Positions 22,869 through 35,500 of a DNA stretch of 64,000 nt are shown piece after piece. The stretch is from Sipunculus nudus (Eukaryota; Annelida; Sipuncula; Golfingiida; Sipunculidae). Under the pieces are notes generated by a model. It had not been told where the DNA came from and did not search any database. It saw only the letters and a list, made by a program, of their open reading frames with translations. Position 1 is the stretch's first letter; the number at the start of each line of letters is the position of its first letter. A program made the translations under genes and the position numbers. The stretch is from NCBI GenBank assembly GCA_026874595.1, contig CM049316.1:68534676-68598675 (forward strand), in the 5' to 3' direction.

Positions 22869-24115
22869 TTTTTAAAGTTTACACATTTTTTCTCTATTTT
22901 TCAGATATATAAATACAGACTAAATATTGGCCTGTTGGTTAATCTGTTTGATGCTTCAGTTGAATGGGTATCTACCATTCTGATGATAAAATTTCCTTTT
23001 GTGAATCTCTTCCCAGTCAGCTGAGCGTCATGACCCATGGGTCACTTGTTTTTTCTCTATTTTGATACCTTAAAAGATGCCTTCATCTGTCAACAGGGCA
23101 CAAATTATAACCTCTGGACCTGGAATCTTCTAACTTTACATCCAGATAGGTCCATAAAAAGTCTCCTTGAAAACTTAGAATTAGGTCTCTGATACCCATA
23201 TTCTTCAATTCATGGGGATTCCGAAAAAAACCCTAGAATAATGGAAAATTATATACAAAAGCTCAAGTATCTGAACAACTAATGCATTGATCACCATGAT
23301 TCTTTGCATGGATATTGATCATGGGGTGTTACTCAAGTTTTGCTGACTGGTGGGGCCACCTGTATTTTTTTTATTTTTTACAATTTTTTTCTCTATTTTT
23401 GAGACCTTAAAAGATGCCGTCATCTGGTTTTTAAAAGGGCACAAATCGTAATGACTAGACCTAGAATCTTCTTTCTTGAGATGCTGGGAGGCCCATGAAA
23501 AGTCTCCTTGGAAACCTGAAATTAGGTCACTGTCACCCATTTTGTCCGAGCTATGAGGCTCAGAAGTACCCCCAGAATAGTTGAAAATTTGATACCAAAG
23601 TAGGGCACAAATCATAACCATGGGGCCCAGAATCTTCTAACTTATATCCTGAGATTCCTCAAAAGTTCTCCCCAGAAACCTGAAATTGGGTCACAGTGAC
23701 CTATATTCTCAGATTTTTGGGGTGTGTGTGAGCACCCCAGAAATAATGCAATATGCACACAAATAGCCAGATTCCTCATGAAAGGCTGGTTGGATTGTCA
23801 TCAAATTTGTTGTGCTTATGGGTCTTGAATAACTTAAGCAAATATCCATGAACAATGATGCCACCTGTCTTAATTGGCTGTCTGTGCAAGGACATATTAT
23901 CAACATGTCACTTGTTCTTCAAGACAGTCTTGTCAGAGTATTAGTTTTGCCATCATATATTTAGAACCTTACTATAACCAAGTAGGAAGGCCCCTTTCCT
24001 GTTAGCTTCTAATATGCTTATATATATGAAAAACATTACAATGGAATATTTTGGATATTTTGCATTTGCAAAAATTTTAAACTTCAGCTGAGCGCCGTGA
24101 CCCATGGGTCTCTTG

Positions 24116-24779
24116 TTATGTATTAGTAAAGCAGTGTGACATGTTGATATGATTTCCTGAAATAATGTGACCATGAGGTGCTTCATGTTTTTTCATGCAA
24201 ATGCAGCTTTATCTGTTTTTCTTTTAAATTAAGTTGAAACATGATATGATCAAAGAAAATTAATTATATGTGGATACACAATTTGACATGATGCGAGCCG
24301 AACTCAGGGTAAATAATGATGCAACTTATAATTCTGAACTATCTTATATTTTCAATTTTTTTTACATTGTAAATTTATAAAATTGGTCAAATGTATGTGA
24401 TAAAAATTATTCTTCTGCCAAAAATGGATATGCTAAAAAAATAGGGTTTAACATAAACATGAAAGCATTATTCCCCTGCCTCAGCAGAAAGTAAAATTAA
24501 GTGATGAGTCCTCTCTGTCCACTGGTCCATCCATCTGTAAGTATTTCAAATGTGCACAGTATCTGAAAAACTTTTACTGTTTTTTTTCATGGCAGTCCTG
24601 TCAGAGTATTAATTTGGCAATCACATATATAGCCATTGGTTATAACCAAATAGCAGGGCCATTTCCACTTAGTTTTACAAATGCAAATATGAAAAAAATA
24701 GCAGTATTAGTAAGTATATTTTGCTTATGCTAATATTTTTATAAAGTTCAGCAGGGCACCATGACCCATGGGTCCCTTG
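24116..24779 (+). mobile_element. Family A 3' fragment
   Basis: Related to the 3' third of family A (compare about 3900-4340) and ending CAGCAGGGCACC, GACCCATGGGTC-type palindrome, CCTTG at 24779. Confidence 0.55.
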
Positions 24780-25223
24780 TTTCCAGTTTATTAACCATTT
24801 TGGCTGGTAACATGTATATAGCTCTGTATTTTTACACATGTTATTACTATCACATTTTTGAAATACTGATACACTTACAAATATTTGGTCTTAAGAGGCT
24901 TTTGCATCTTTGATGTAGTTCATAAAATTGCACAGTATTAGTTTGGCAATTATATATTTAGTATTTGATTACTACAAAATAATGCTTTCAAATAATTGTT
25001 AATTCTTACTTTATACAGGTAATTGTCACACCTGTATTGAAACATAATCAAGTGCTTTTCAAATATGGTATATATGTTATCAAAGAAGGATAAGATCTGA
25101 TTTATATTCCATTACAATTACTTGTAGGCCTTGTTAATCTTCCCAGTGAATAATGTCTGTTTATAGGCAATTGCTGGTTATTCTTTAATATATAAAAAGG
25201 AAACTGTTTATTAGATTTTGCAG
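24780..25223 (+). other. Low-copy sequence upstream of the candidate first exon
   Basis: AT-rich, with no family termini or core. It contains a TATA-like TATAAAAAGG at 25191-25200, about 40 bp before the ATG at 25232. Whether this is a promoter, or the end of an intron with the acceptor TTTTGCAG at 25216-25223, cannot be told from sequence alone. Confidence 0.35.
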
Positions 25224-25313
25224 AGGGAAATATGTCAGACAATTATACAGTCAACAAAAAGGATGGTCCCAAGGTCAATGTAAGATGTAATCAATGTGTG
25301 GAGGATATTGACT
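25224..25313 (+). CDS. Candidate first or early exon of the CARD gene
   Basis: An open segment with ATG at 25232 and a consensus donor (T|GTGAGT at 25314). From the ATG it encodes 27 residues, starting MSDNYTVNKKDGPKVN and containing a Cys-X2-Cys pair (RCNQC). If the TTGCAG at 25218-25223 is an acceptor, the exon is 90 nt and phase 1 at both ends, matching all the CARD exons; if not, it may begin with the ATG. Ending in T, it would join in frame to 32005. Unlike its surroundings it shows no repeat homology. No known domain is recognised. An alternative donor (CAAT|GTAAGA, 25280) would give phase 0 and not fit. Support is moderate to low. Confidence 0.35.
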
Positions 25314-25319
25314 GTGAGT

Positions 25320-25672
25320 TCTAAGGTTAAATTAACCTGTATAATTGTTGTAAACAGTCTATTAAAAGTATTCATAGGATTTAGTATATTGTTTATTGCT
25401 CCATCATGCTAAAAAATAAGACAGAGACAAGCATCTAAAGGTTTCCAGTATAGCTTCTTCCATTTTTGTATTTCTGAAATCAGTACCTGCTGAAGGTTAC
25501 ACTTATATTGTCACTCATAATTTTAACTATACAAAGACGTTCAGATCAGATAAGAAAAAGTGTTATGGTAATTTCTGTGTAATACATGAATATTATTGGA
25601 ATAATTGATGTATGATAAGGTTGCTTGAAATTACTATATATTTGAAATAATGATGAAATAATGTGGGTTTTT
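25320..25672. other. Intron start, low-copy AT-rich sequence
   Basis: No repeat family terminus or open frame recognised before the family B element begins. Confidence 0.45.
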
Positions 25673-27533
25673 TAGCGAACCTGTGATTAGCGAACCTGTG
25701 AGCTTATGCAATGGTGTGTCATCATCCGGCATCCGTTGGCCGTCGTCCATCGTCCGTCATGTGTACGTTAACCCATACTATCTTGAAAACAGCAAGAGTT
25801 AGCATTACAAAATTTTATGAAAAAAATTATTCATCTAAAAAACTCTATAGGATTTTGCTTATTTTTTGGCTAACTGCATTTTCTTAGATTTTATAGGGAA
25901 AAAGCTTAAAAACCTTTAAAAATCTTCTTCTCTGAAACTGTTCAGCCAAATTGTCCAATATTTCACAGTAAGGACCCTTGGAACAATCTCTCTCAAGTTT
26001 GTTTGATTGGTTTAAGTTTGGTGATTTTTGGCTGAGTTACAGGAAGTTAAACTTAGTCATCTGTCAAAAAAAGCATACTGAAATTACAATCTCAGAAACG
26101 GCTGGAGCTAACATCACCAAATTTTAGGCAAATGTTTGTCACATGAGTCATATCTGAAATTGAGGTATTGGTGGCGCCACCTGCATCAGCCTTTTTTGTA
26201 AGGGGGTCATCAGTGCCCTTATCATACTGAGGGCTTCAAAAAACTTCTTCTCTGAAACCATATGGCCAAATTGTTTAATATCGCATGGAAATGATCTTAG
26301 GGTACTGCTTTCTGAAGTTTGTTCAAATGGTCTCAGTTCAGTGACTTTTCGCTGAGTTATGGGAAGCTTAATTTAGTCGTATGCCATGACAGCCCATTTT
26401 AGCTCAGTGACCACATAGATCTTCTTCTCAAAAACCGCTGGGCCAAATTCTTAAATCTCACACATTAATTATCCTTAGAACACCCTTAGATAATTCAAGG
26501 GTGTTCAAATGGTTTTGGTTCAGTGATTTTTGGCTGAGTTATGGGAAGCTTAACGTAGCCATTTTTCTGTATTTTCCTATATGAGTTATAAACCTGCAAA
26601 ACATTTTTGAATGACACCACTGAGGCTAATTTGTTTAATATTTTACAATGACTGGAGCCAGCATCATGAAATTTTATGCAAAAAATTAGCCATCTGAAAA
26701 ACTCTGCATTTTCTTAGATTTTGTAGGGAAAAAGCTAAAAAAAATTATTTAAATCTTTTCCTCCAAAACGGTCAAGCCAAATTGTTCAATCTCAAGTTTA
26801 TTCAAGTGGTTAAATTTTGGCCGAGTAAAGGGAAGTTGAACTTAAGTCATCTGTCAAAAAAGCATACTAAAATGACAATCTCAGAAAAAAACGGAGCTAT
26901 CATCACCAAATTTTATGCCATTGTTGGTTACATGAGTCATATATGAAATTCAGGTATTGGTGGCATATCACCTGCATTGACATTTTTTTGTACTGGGGTC
27001 ATTGGTCATCTGTACATTAATCCATGATTTCTCAGGTACAGCAGGAGCTACCATCCCCAGATTTTATGCAGTAATTTGTCACATATAATATGTTGTGGGT
27101 TTTAGCTTATTTTTTTGTTATCTGGATTTATTCAAATTTTATAGGGAAAAAGCTGAAAAACTTTAAAAGTCTTCTTCTTGTAAACAGTCCAGCCAAATGG
27201 TTCAATATTTTACAGAAATGGTCCCAGAGGCAAGCCTTCTCAAGTTAAATTTGTTCAAATGGTTTGCATTTGATGAATTTTAGCGGAGTTACATGAATTT
27301 GAACTTAGTCATTTGGCCAAGTAAGCATACTGACATAGTAATCTCAGAAATGACAGAACCGAGCATTTCCAAGTATTGTGCAAAGGTTGGTCACATGACT
27401 CATATTTGAAGTTGCAGATTTTGTGGTGCCACCTTCATTGACCTGTTTTTTTATGGGCAAAAACCTCATAATTTTAGCCTCTTTCTGCTTATAATGTTTA
27501 TGATGAAACTGTCAAGTTGAATCGTTCAGTTTT

Positions 27534-30500
27534 TAGCTCAGCTGACTATAAGTCATCTGAGCTATAGTCATGGTCCATTGTCCGTCTTCCGTCCGTCTGT
27601 CGGTCCGTCCGTCCGTCCGTCTGGATGTCCGTCCGTAAGACTGGCACGTTTCGACACCGTTGGACCTACGAATCTGAATTTCGGCATACAGTTAGATGTC
27701 CCCATAATCTCCTACCATGCCAAAAATTGGGTCAATAGAACTTCGTTCCTTTGACATATTAAGGAAAAACCTCAATTTTTTATTAGAAATCTATTTTCAC
27801 ACTTCAGGACTGCCTAATATCAAAACTACTCATTTGGTTTTCTTCATATTTACCATAAATATTCCTCTATATAGTTCCTATGTACATGCCAGATATTAAG
27901 TCAGTATTATATAATATAAAAAAGTTATGGGCCCAAACATAATGGACTTTGTAAAAAAAATCAGGAAGATATTTGGTCACTTAAGACCAAAAGTGTTGAA
28001 GGTAGGGACTTTTTTCCGGTAATACAACTTTAATTAATCAAAATTTAATTGTATACCAAAAATTAGATCAAAATTTATTAAATTTTTTTAAATATTGGCA
28101 AAAATATAAAATTGGTACCTTAAATTTTGCCCAACTTTGGCCATGGCACGTTTTTTTCCTGTAAGTACTGTGGATTTAATTTTCACACCATGTATACATA
28201 AGGATTTAATCTGTTAAAATCTGAAATATGAAAATAAAAGCTGCAAAATTAGGCTAGTTATTGAATTTTTTGGAGGCTCTTGTTGTATTCCCTTACATTG
28301 TCAAGCAGTCCACTTTGATGACTGTAGGTCATTCAGTGCACATCTCTATGCTCCCCAGGCTGTTGACAAAATTTTAGATGTCCCCAAAATCTCCTACCAT
28401 ACCGAAAATTGGGTCATTAGGACTTTGTTCCTTCGAGATATTAAGGAAAAAAAACTCTGTTTTCCATAAAAAAAAGCCATTGTTACACTTCAAGGCTGCC
28501 TAATATCAAAACCACTGATCTGTTTTTGATCGTATTTAGTATTCACATTCTTTTATACATTTTCTATGAACATACCAAAAATTAGGTCAGTATTGGGTAT
28601 TATTTTGAAGTTATGGGCCAAAACATATTGCAATTTTTTAAAAAATCAGGAAATATATTTACTCACATGAGAATTGCTGAACCTAGAGACTTTTTTTCAG
28701 GAATATAACTTTATTTAATCAAGATTCAATTAATTACCCAAAATTAGATCTGAATTTTGCAAATTTTTCAAGTTATTAGCATAAATAAAAAATCAATACC
28801 TTAAATTTTGTCCAACTTTGGCACTGTTGATTTAATTTTCCCAGCATATATGCATAAGGATTTAATCTTTTAAAATCTGAACTTTCAAAAGAAATTGATT
28901 GGAATGAATAGCTTTTATTCATGTTTTCATACACCATGTCAAGTGTTGTTTACATCTAGCCCACCTAGTAGTACAGCCTTCACTTGCATTATGTAACCTA
29001 CCCCAGGCAGCTTACCTTGGCCCTGCTTGGCCACTACTAGCAGGCTTCCCCTTTGACCTGCACTCACCCCCCCCCCCCCCAGCTGGTGCATAAACTAGAA
29101 GAATGTTATAATTTTTCTGTATTTTATTTTATTCTTGGACATGCTACATTTTAGATTTTGTATTGAACCACCAGGGTTACAATGATTAAAGTGTACAGTA
29201 TTTAATTGTGTCCACAAAGTGGTGTATTGCTGTGAAAGTGTGGATGTTCATGAGATAAGTAATTCCTTACTTCAAAAGAGTAAAAACTTCACCAGGTGTG
29301 AAATTGACTATTAATTCCAGTAATTAATTAAAACTGGGATAGTAATTAGCACAATGAAATTGTTTGTCCCTCATTCAACCAACAGTGTGTATACTTTATT
29401 TGAAAAGATGTTTTATTTTATCAAATTTACTTATTTTTTATTTTGGTGAATAAAATTAAGCATGTCCTGAAAACTCCAATGTGCAAAACTTTTTAATAGT
29501 GATTCAAGGAATATTCTTGATGATGCCATGTTGTGGCATTATTTTCTTTTAAAATCAGTTTAAACATTCATGATTTAAAAATAATAAAATATATGTGTAT
29601 GCATAATATGACCCAATGTTTTTTACTCTGTATATATAATGATTGCAACTTTTGTAACAATTCTAATATTTTAACTTATATTTTCAGGTTTTTAAATTAA
29701 AAATTTATAAACCTGAAAAAAAAATGATTCAGATAAAAACTTCCTAATGGAAAAAGTGGATCTGCTTAAAAAAATAGGATTATATATAAACTTAAATGCA
29801 TTATTCTCTTGAAAGTGAAATAAAGGTATTAGTCCATTCTGTCCTCTTGCCTGTCCATCTGTAAATTTTCGTATGCAACACAGTATCTCAAAACTTTTAC
29901 TGTTTTTCTTCATGACAGTCTTGTCAGAGTATTAGTTTGCAATCATATATTTAGAACTTTACTATAACCAAGTAGGAGGGCCCCTTTCCTCTTAGCTTTT
30001 CATATTCTTATATAAATGAAAAACATTACAATAGAATATTTCTACATCCACCTTCGTGCTGCCCTCACTTTTCCCTTCTCCGAACCCCATCCCAAAGTCA
30101 GCCTCAGTAAGCAAGAACAAGATGAATCAGATATATTCATACTTTAATATTTTGTATAACTATTCGTCCATAGGTACCTATGTACATGCCAGAAATTATG
30201 TCAATATTGTGTAATATGTAGACATAGTGGGCACACTTTAGATCCTTCAACAAATAGCCTTATCATCATTCTACTACTGCTTATTACTGCTGTCATTGCA
30301 TTCATATTTGCTCAAATATATCACAATTTTCAACCCCTCCTAAATAAATAAAAAATAAACCACTTTATTTGACTCTATTAATCCATCAGTCAGGTAATTT
30401 CATTTATCCTTTACTCACATATTAAATTACATTCCTTTATAATAGCCCAACATGTACATGATATTCATAAGCTTTATCGACTCGATATAGTATCACAGTG

Positions 30501-30558
30501 GAGAAACATTTATAGTCCAATCACGATCAGCTGAGCGCCGTGACCCATGGGTCCCTTG
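27534..30558 (+). mobile_element. Complete family A element nested in family B
   Basis: 5' end TAGCTCAGCTGAC-tataa-GTCATCTGAGCT then a GTCCGTCY tract; 3' end CAGCTGAGC, GACCCATGGGTC, CCTTG at 30558. Left flank ttcagtttt and right flank tttaaaagaattatcc reconstitute a family B core as seen at about 33085-33110 and 41510-41530. It contains a poly-C tract at 29067-29080 and the empty family D target at 29315/29316. Confidence 0.85.
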
Positions 30559-31038
30559 TTTAAAAGAATTATCCTAGGACATGGTTCTTCCAATCATATC
30601 AGAAAACTTAAGTTGGTCTTATTGCCATAATTATGTCTATTTCAAACTAAGGACTGCAAAACTGTTCTTCTTTAAAATTATTGTTTCAATTATAACTTCT
30701 GTAACATTGCACAAAAATTATTCTTAGGTGGCCCTTGTTCTAGTTTACTTGAATGATTTTTGGCAGAATTATTGGACCTTTAACAATGAAAGGACTGCAT
30801 CTTTTATTATTATAGATATTTTTGGTAAAACGTTTATGAATATGTCAGCTTGAAAAAAAAGCATTTTAGCCAAAGTCTTTCAGTATTTGCAAACAGATTT
30901 ACCAACAGGCAAAGATTGTGTCTGTATCATTGAATAGGTTGAAAAACTGCCAACTGTTTAAGATTTTGCAACAGATCAAGAGTTCATTCAGTGCAGCCAG
31001 ATATAGGTCAAGGGTTCAATCAGAGCAGCCAAGCACAA

Positions 31039-31112
31039 GGCATGTGATCAACCCATGGGTGTCATGTGAACACCTCATAGGCAGCATGTGATCACCTCAT
31101 GGGTAGCATGTG
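31039..31112 (+). repeat. About 25-bp minisatellite with GCATGTGATCA units
   Basis: Three to four imperfect units of the form GCATGTGATCACCTCATGGG; a related array is at 52431-52514 in another family B copy. Confidence 0.7.
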
Positions 31113-31233
31113 GAGTTAATCTGTGAGCTTATGCAAGGCTGTGGCTACTATTTTAGATTTGGCAACAGGCCAAATGTCAGTCTCTATCTATTTATAGCTT
31201 TGGCAGACTGCCAACTGCATCAGATTAGGCAAC

Positions 31234-31312
31234 AGGTCAAGAGTTCACTCAGTGCAGCCAGGTAAAGGTCAAAAGTTCACTTAGTCTAGCATGGTGCAGG
31301 TCAAAGAGTTCA
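31234..31312 (+). promoter_or_regulatory. Cluster of AGGTCA-N2/3-AGTTCA motifs
   Basis: Two perfect direct repeats with 2-bp spacing (31234-31247, 31266-31279) and one with 3-bp spacing (31298-31312). DR2 of AGGTCA/AGTTCA is the class bound by RAR/RXR-type nuclear receptors. Function here is inference; the motifs belong to a minisatellite of family B. Confidence 0.45.
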
Positions 31313-32004
31313 CTCAGTGCAGTAGCCTGAACCAGTAATTTGTCACAGTTCACTAGGGGCAACTGCCTTTCTCACCTAAGCCTGGTCAGCCCCGTGCATC
31401 AGACTTAAGGTAAGTTTGATGTATTATCCTGATATTTTGACCTGTCTATGTGTCTTTGATGGCTTTCTCATTCACAAGACAGGTGTCGCCACCTACAATG
31501 ACTTTTGCAGTGTATGCGCCTGCTTATTTCTACAGAGGAATTTGATATATCAGCCTGAAATTGGCATATTTATACCTATCAAATGGCTTTGTTGTATACA
31601 AGACTGGTGGTGCCACCTACAATCATTTTTGTATAGTGTGTGTCCCTGCTTATTTCTCGTAAGGGGTTTGATAAATCAGTCTTAAATTGGGCATATGTAT
31701 ATATCTCTGATAGCTTCGTTGTATACAGGACTGGTGGTGCCAGCTGCAATCATTTTGTGTTGTGTGCACCCATGCCAGAATTTCAGCAGTGATGTTTGTG
31801 TAATTGTTTCTTATTCAAATTGTTTAGTACTTGCATTGTTATTGTACATGAAAAGTAATGGTCCAGCATTGAAGCATAATTACCGATGTATATCCCAATG
31901 CACAGGTTCGCATTAGGCCTGTAGGCCTTGTTTTTAAAGAAATTTTAAGTCATGATCTGATTGATTGACTCAAAAATGTAGATGAACTGTTTTTGTGTAT
32001 TCAG

Positions 32005-32286
32005 CAGAACACCAGGCAATAGATCACAGAACTATAATTATCCGGCATTGGGATCAATTAAGCACAAACATCAACATTGGAGAGTTGGCTCAAAATCTGA
32101 TTGACCACAGGGTTTTGAATAAAGAAGAAATAAAACAGTTGTACAGAATCCCCAAAAAAGAAGCAAGAGGGCATGCTTTACTCAACAGTATTCTGCAATC
32201 TGATTACATGATATACAGACAGTTTCTGTCCGCTCTTAATGGCTGCAAAACTCATGCCAGTTTGTTCAAGCTGCTAGAACCAACAG
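32005..32286 (+). CDS. CARD domain exon 1 of multi-CARD gene
   Basis: This 282-nt exon (94 codons) has acceptor GTATTCAG at 31997-32004 and donor CAG|GTAC at 32287, phase 1 at both ends. The product is a clear caspase recruitment domain: six predicted amphipathic helices, with H1 around DHRTIIIRHWDQLST, H2 IGELAQNLIDH, the typical turn LNKEEIKQLYRI, then ARGHALLNSIL, YRQFLSAL and ASLFKLLE. CARDs assemble by homotypic contacts in cytoplasmic immune and apoptotic complexes. A second AG three bases on (CAGCAG) makes a NAGNAG acceptor; exon start 32008 keeps phase and would drop one codon. It lies 74 bp after a family B element end. The open frame runs on past the donor, so intron retention would add 53 codons before a stop. 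Confidence 0.85.
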
Positions 32287-32509
32287 GTACTGTACAGGCG
32301 CAAAATGTTTCACATAAAAAAAAGTATCTTCTGATCTCCAGGATTAGTTTTCCAAAGCAAGAGTTCCATCGAGCCATTTCATTAATATTATTTTTTATAT
32401 CAGCTAGACATGAATTATTGCCAATCAGCAAAAATATCCACACATGATATTCTATGCTTCCATTACATCTATATCATTAGCTGATAAACCTGGTATCTGG
32501 GCTTTTTAT
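32287..32509. other. Intron 5' part, low-copy
   Basis: Short unique segment between the CARD1 donor and the next family B element; the CARD1 frame stays open to 32447 but this is not evidence of coding. Confidence 0.5.
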
Positions 32510-35500
32510 TTGCGAACCTATGAGTTTTGCGATGGTGCAGTGTAGTGCGTCGTCTGTACTTTAGCCCATACTATCACGAAAATGGCAGGAGCTAGCTTCC
32601 CCAAATTTTATGCAAAAATCTGTCATATATCAAATGTTGTGGGATTTAGTGTTTTGTGGCGCTCTCTGCATTAACTTACATTTTATGGGGAAAAAGCTAA
32701 AAAACCTTTCAAAAATCTTCTTGATTCTTCTTTTTTCTCTGAAATCATTCAGCCAAAATGTTCAATATTTCACAGAAATGATTCCAGAGACCAACTCTCT
32801 CATTTTGTTCAAATGGTTTGCATTAGATAAATATTGGCCAAGTTACAGGAATTTGAATTTAGTCATTTGGCAAGTAAGCATAATAACGTAACAATATGAC
32901 AAACAATAGGAGCTAGGATCACAATATTTTGTGAAAATGTTGGTCACGTGACTCATATTTGAAATTGCAGTTTTTGTGGCGCCACGTGCATAGACCTGTT
33001 TTTTTATGATCAGAAACCTTTTAATTTTAGCCACTTTCAGCTTGAAAATGATTTAAAATGAAACTGTCAAGCTGAGTGGTTTAATTTTTCACAAGAATAT
33101 TCTAGGATAGGGCTTTAGCCAACCTGTGAGCTAATGCAATGGTGTGGCATCATCCAGCGGCAGTCATCTGTATGTTGACCCATACTATCTCGGAAACAAA
33201 AGGGGCTAGCATCACAAAATTTTATGTAAAAAAATAGCCATCTAAATAACTCTATCGGATTTTGCTCATTTTTTGGCTAACTGCATTTTCTTAGGTTTTG
33301 TAGAGAAAAGCTAAAAAAATCTTCTCCGACAAAATGGTCCAGCCAAATTGTTCAATATTTCATAGAAAGAATCTCTTATACCATCTCTCTCAAGTTTGTT
33401 TAAATGGTTTAAGTTCTGTGAATTTTGGCCGAGTTACAGGAAGTTGAACTTAGTCATATGTCCAAAAAAGCATAATAAAATGACAATCTCAGAAAAAAAC
33501 GGAGCTATCATCATCATATTTTATGCCATTGTTGGTCACATGAGTCACATATGAAATTGAGGTATTGGTGGCGCCACCTGCATTGACATTTTTTTGTACG
33601 GGGGTCATCAGTGCCTGTATCATACTGACGGCTACAAAGAACTTCTCTGAATCCATATGGCCAAATTGTTTAATATCCTCAGAAATGATCCTAGGGAGTG
33701 CTTTCTGAAATTTGTTCAAATGGTCTTGGTTAAGTAACTTTTGGCTGAGTTATGGGAAGCTGAATTTAGTCATATGCCATAACAGCCCATTTGAGCTCAG
33801 TAGCTAGATAGATCTTCTTCTCCAAAATCACCGGGCCAAATTCTTAAATCTCACACATTAATTATCCTTAGATGTTGATAATTCAAGTTTTTTTCAAATT
33901 GTTTTGGTTCAGTGATTTTTGGCTGAGTTATGGGAAGCTTAACTTAGCCATTTTACAGTATTTTCCCATATGAGTTATAAACCTGCAAAACGTTTTTTGA
34001 CTGACGCCACTGAGGCCAGTTTGTTAAATATTTTACAAGAATAATCCATTGAATAATTCTTATAATAATTGTCTTTTGTGGTTCCAGAGAATGAATTTTG
34101 TCTGAATTATAAAGATTGAATTGAGTCATTTTACCATATATGTTAGCTGTGTGAAGCAGATACATCCAGCCTGGCACCAGTTTATCAGCATCAGTTACAT
34201 CATGCCTCTAGACATTTAGATTTCAGGTTATCATTTAAAAGTTTTAAAAAAAAATGTAGATTTATGATTTTAGATATTCCTCATGCCAGACAATGTTTAC
34301 AATCACAGGTATACAGCTCTCTATGGGTATATAAAGACAGGTGTACATGGATTATAAAAAATTGGTATCCAAATTCAACATAATTCGAGATTTTGCCATC
34401 AGTGAGATGTATCTGTATTATGATTTTGCATTCAATATGCATCTGTAGTAATTTTTAGCAAAGCTGTGAGCTAATGCGATGGTGTAGCGTCATCCGTTGT
34501 CTGCACGTTAACCCATACTAAACAACTGGAGCTAGCATCATGAAATTTAATGCAAAAAATTAGCTATCTCAAAAACTTCATTTTCTTAGATATCATTGAG
34601 AAAAAGCTAAAAAAAAAAATTTTTTAAATCTTCTCCTTCGAAACAGTACAACTTAAATTTTTCAATATTTCAGAGAAATAATCTTTAATACCATCTCTCT
34701 CAAGTTTGTTTGAATGGTTCAAGTTCGGTGAAGTTTTGCCGAGTTACAGGAAGTTGAACTTGTCAACTGTACAAAATAGCATACTAAAATGACAATCTCA
34801 GAAAGGGCCGGAGCTATCATCACCAAATTTTATGCCAGTGTTGGTCGCATGAGCCATTTATCATATTCAGGTATTCGTTGCGCCACCTGCATTGACCTTT
34901 TTTTGTACGGGGGTCATTGGTCATCTGTTCATTAACCCATAATTTCTCAGGAATAGCAGGAGCTACCATCCCCAGATTTTATGCAATAATCTGTCACATA
35001 TCAAATGTTGTGGGATTCAGCTTATTTTTATAGGGAAAAAGCTGAGAAACTTTTAAGAGTCTTCTTCTTGTAAACAGTCCAGCCAAATTGTTAAATATTT
35101 TACAGAAATGATCCCAGAGGCAAGCCATCTCAAGTTTGTTCAAATGGTTTGCATTTTATAAATTTTAGTGGAGTTACACAAATTTGAACAGTCATTTGTG
35201 CAAGTAAGAAAACTGACATAGTAATCTCAGAATTGACAGAAGCTAGCATTACCAATTATTGTGCAAATGTTGGTCACATGACTCATATTTGAAGTTGCAG
35301 ATTTTGTGGTGTTATCTACATTGACCTTTTTTTTATGGACAAAAAAAAAGGGCCCCTGCATGAGCTTATGCAATGGTGTGGCTACTATTTCAGATTTGGC
35401 AACAAGCTAGAGGTCAGTCTAGATCCATATATATAGCTTTGGCAGACTGCCAACAGGTCAAGAGTTCACTCAGTGCAGCCAGGTATAGGTCAGGAGTACA

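Larger units (their letters stand above)
14335..23048 (+). mobile_element. Inner family A element (about 2.2 kb net) with two nested insertions
   Basis: Begins with AGCTCAGCTGAC-tgaaa-GTCATCTGAGCT hairpin sequence (14336-14364) and a GTCCGTCY-rich stretch, and ends TCAGCTGAGC, GACCCATGGGTC, CACTTG at 23048. Its tandem core, with units of about 330 bp that each end in a GGTGGCGCCACC-like palindrome, is split by a TIR element (15201-20084) and by a family C element (21260-22868). Confidence 0.7.
13972..24115 (+). mobile_element. Outer family A element interrupted by an inner family A element
   Basis: The core unit is present at 13972-14334 and resumes at 23049 (TTTTTTCTCTATTTTGA), continuing to a terminal CAGCTGAGC, GACCCATGGGTC and CTTG at 24115. 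The interruption is a complete inner family A element (14335-23048) placed in a T tract of the core. The 5' end of the outer element is not identified. Confidence 0.6.
25673..31930 (+). mobile_element. Family B HINE-like element carrying a nested family A element
   Basis: The 5' terminus TAGCGAACCTGTG occurs twice in tandem (25673 and 25689). The 3' end has the inverted copy CACAGGTTCGCA (about 31901-31912), then the hairpin AGGCCT-gt-AGGCCT and CCTTG at 31926-31930. Without the 3.0-kb nested element it is about 3.2 kb. The core has several diverged units (TATCTTGAAAAC.., AAATTTTATGCA.., GGTGGCGCCACC at 26170). Its 3' part carries DR2-type motifs and a TGATCA minisatellite. The right end lies only 74 bp before the CARD1 exon. 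Confidence 0.75.
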
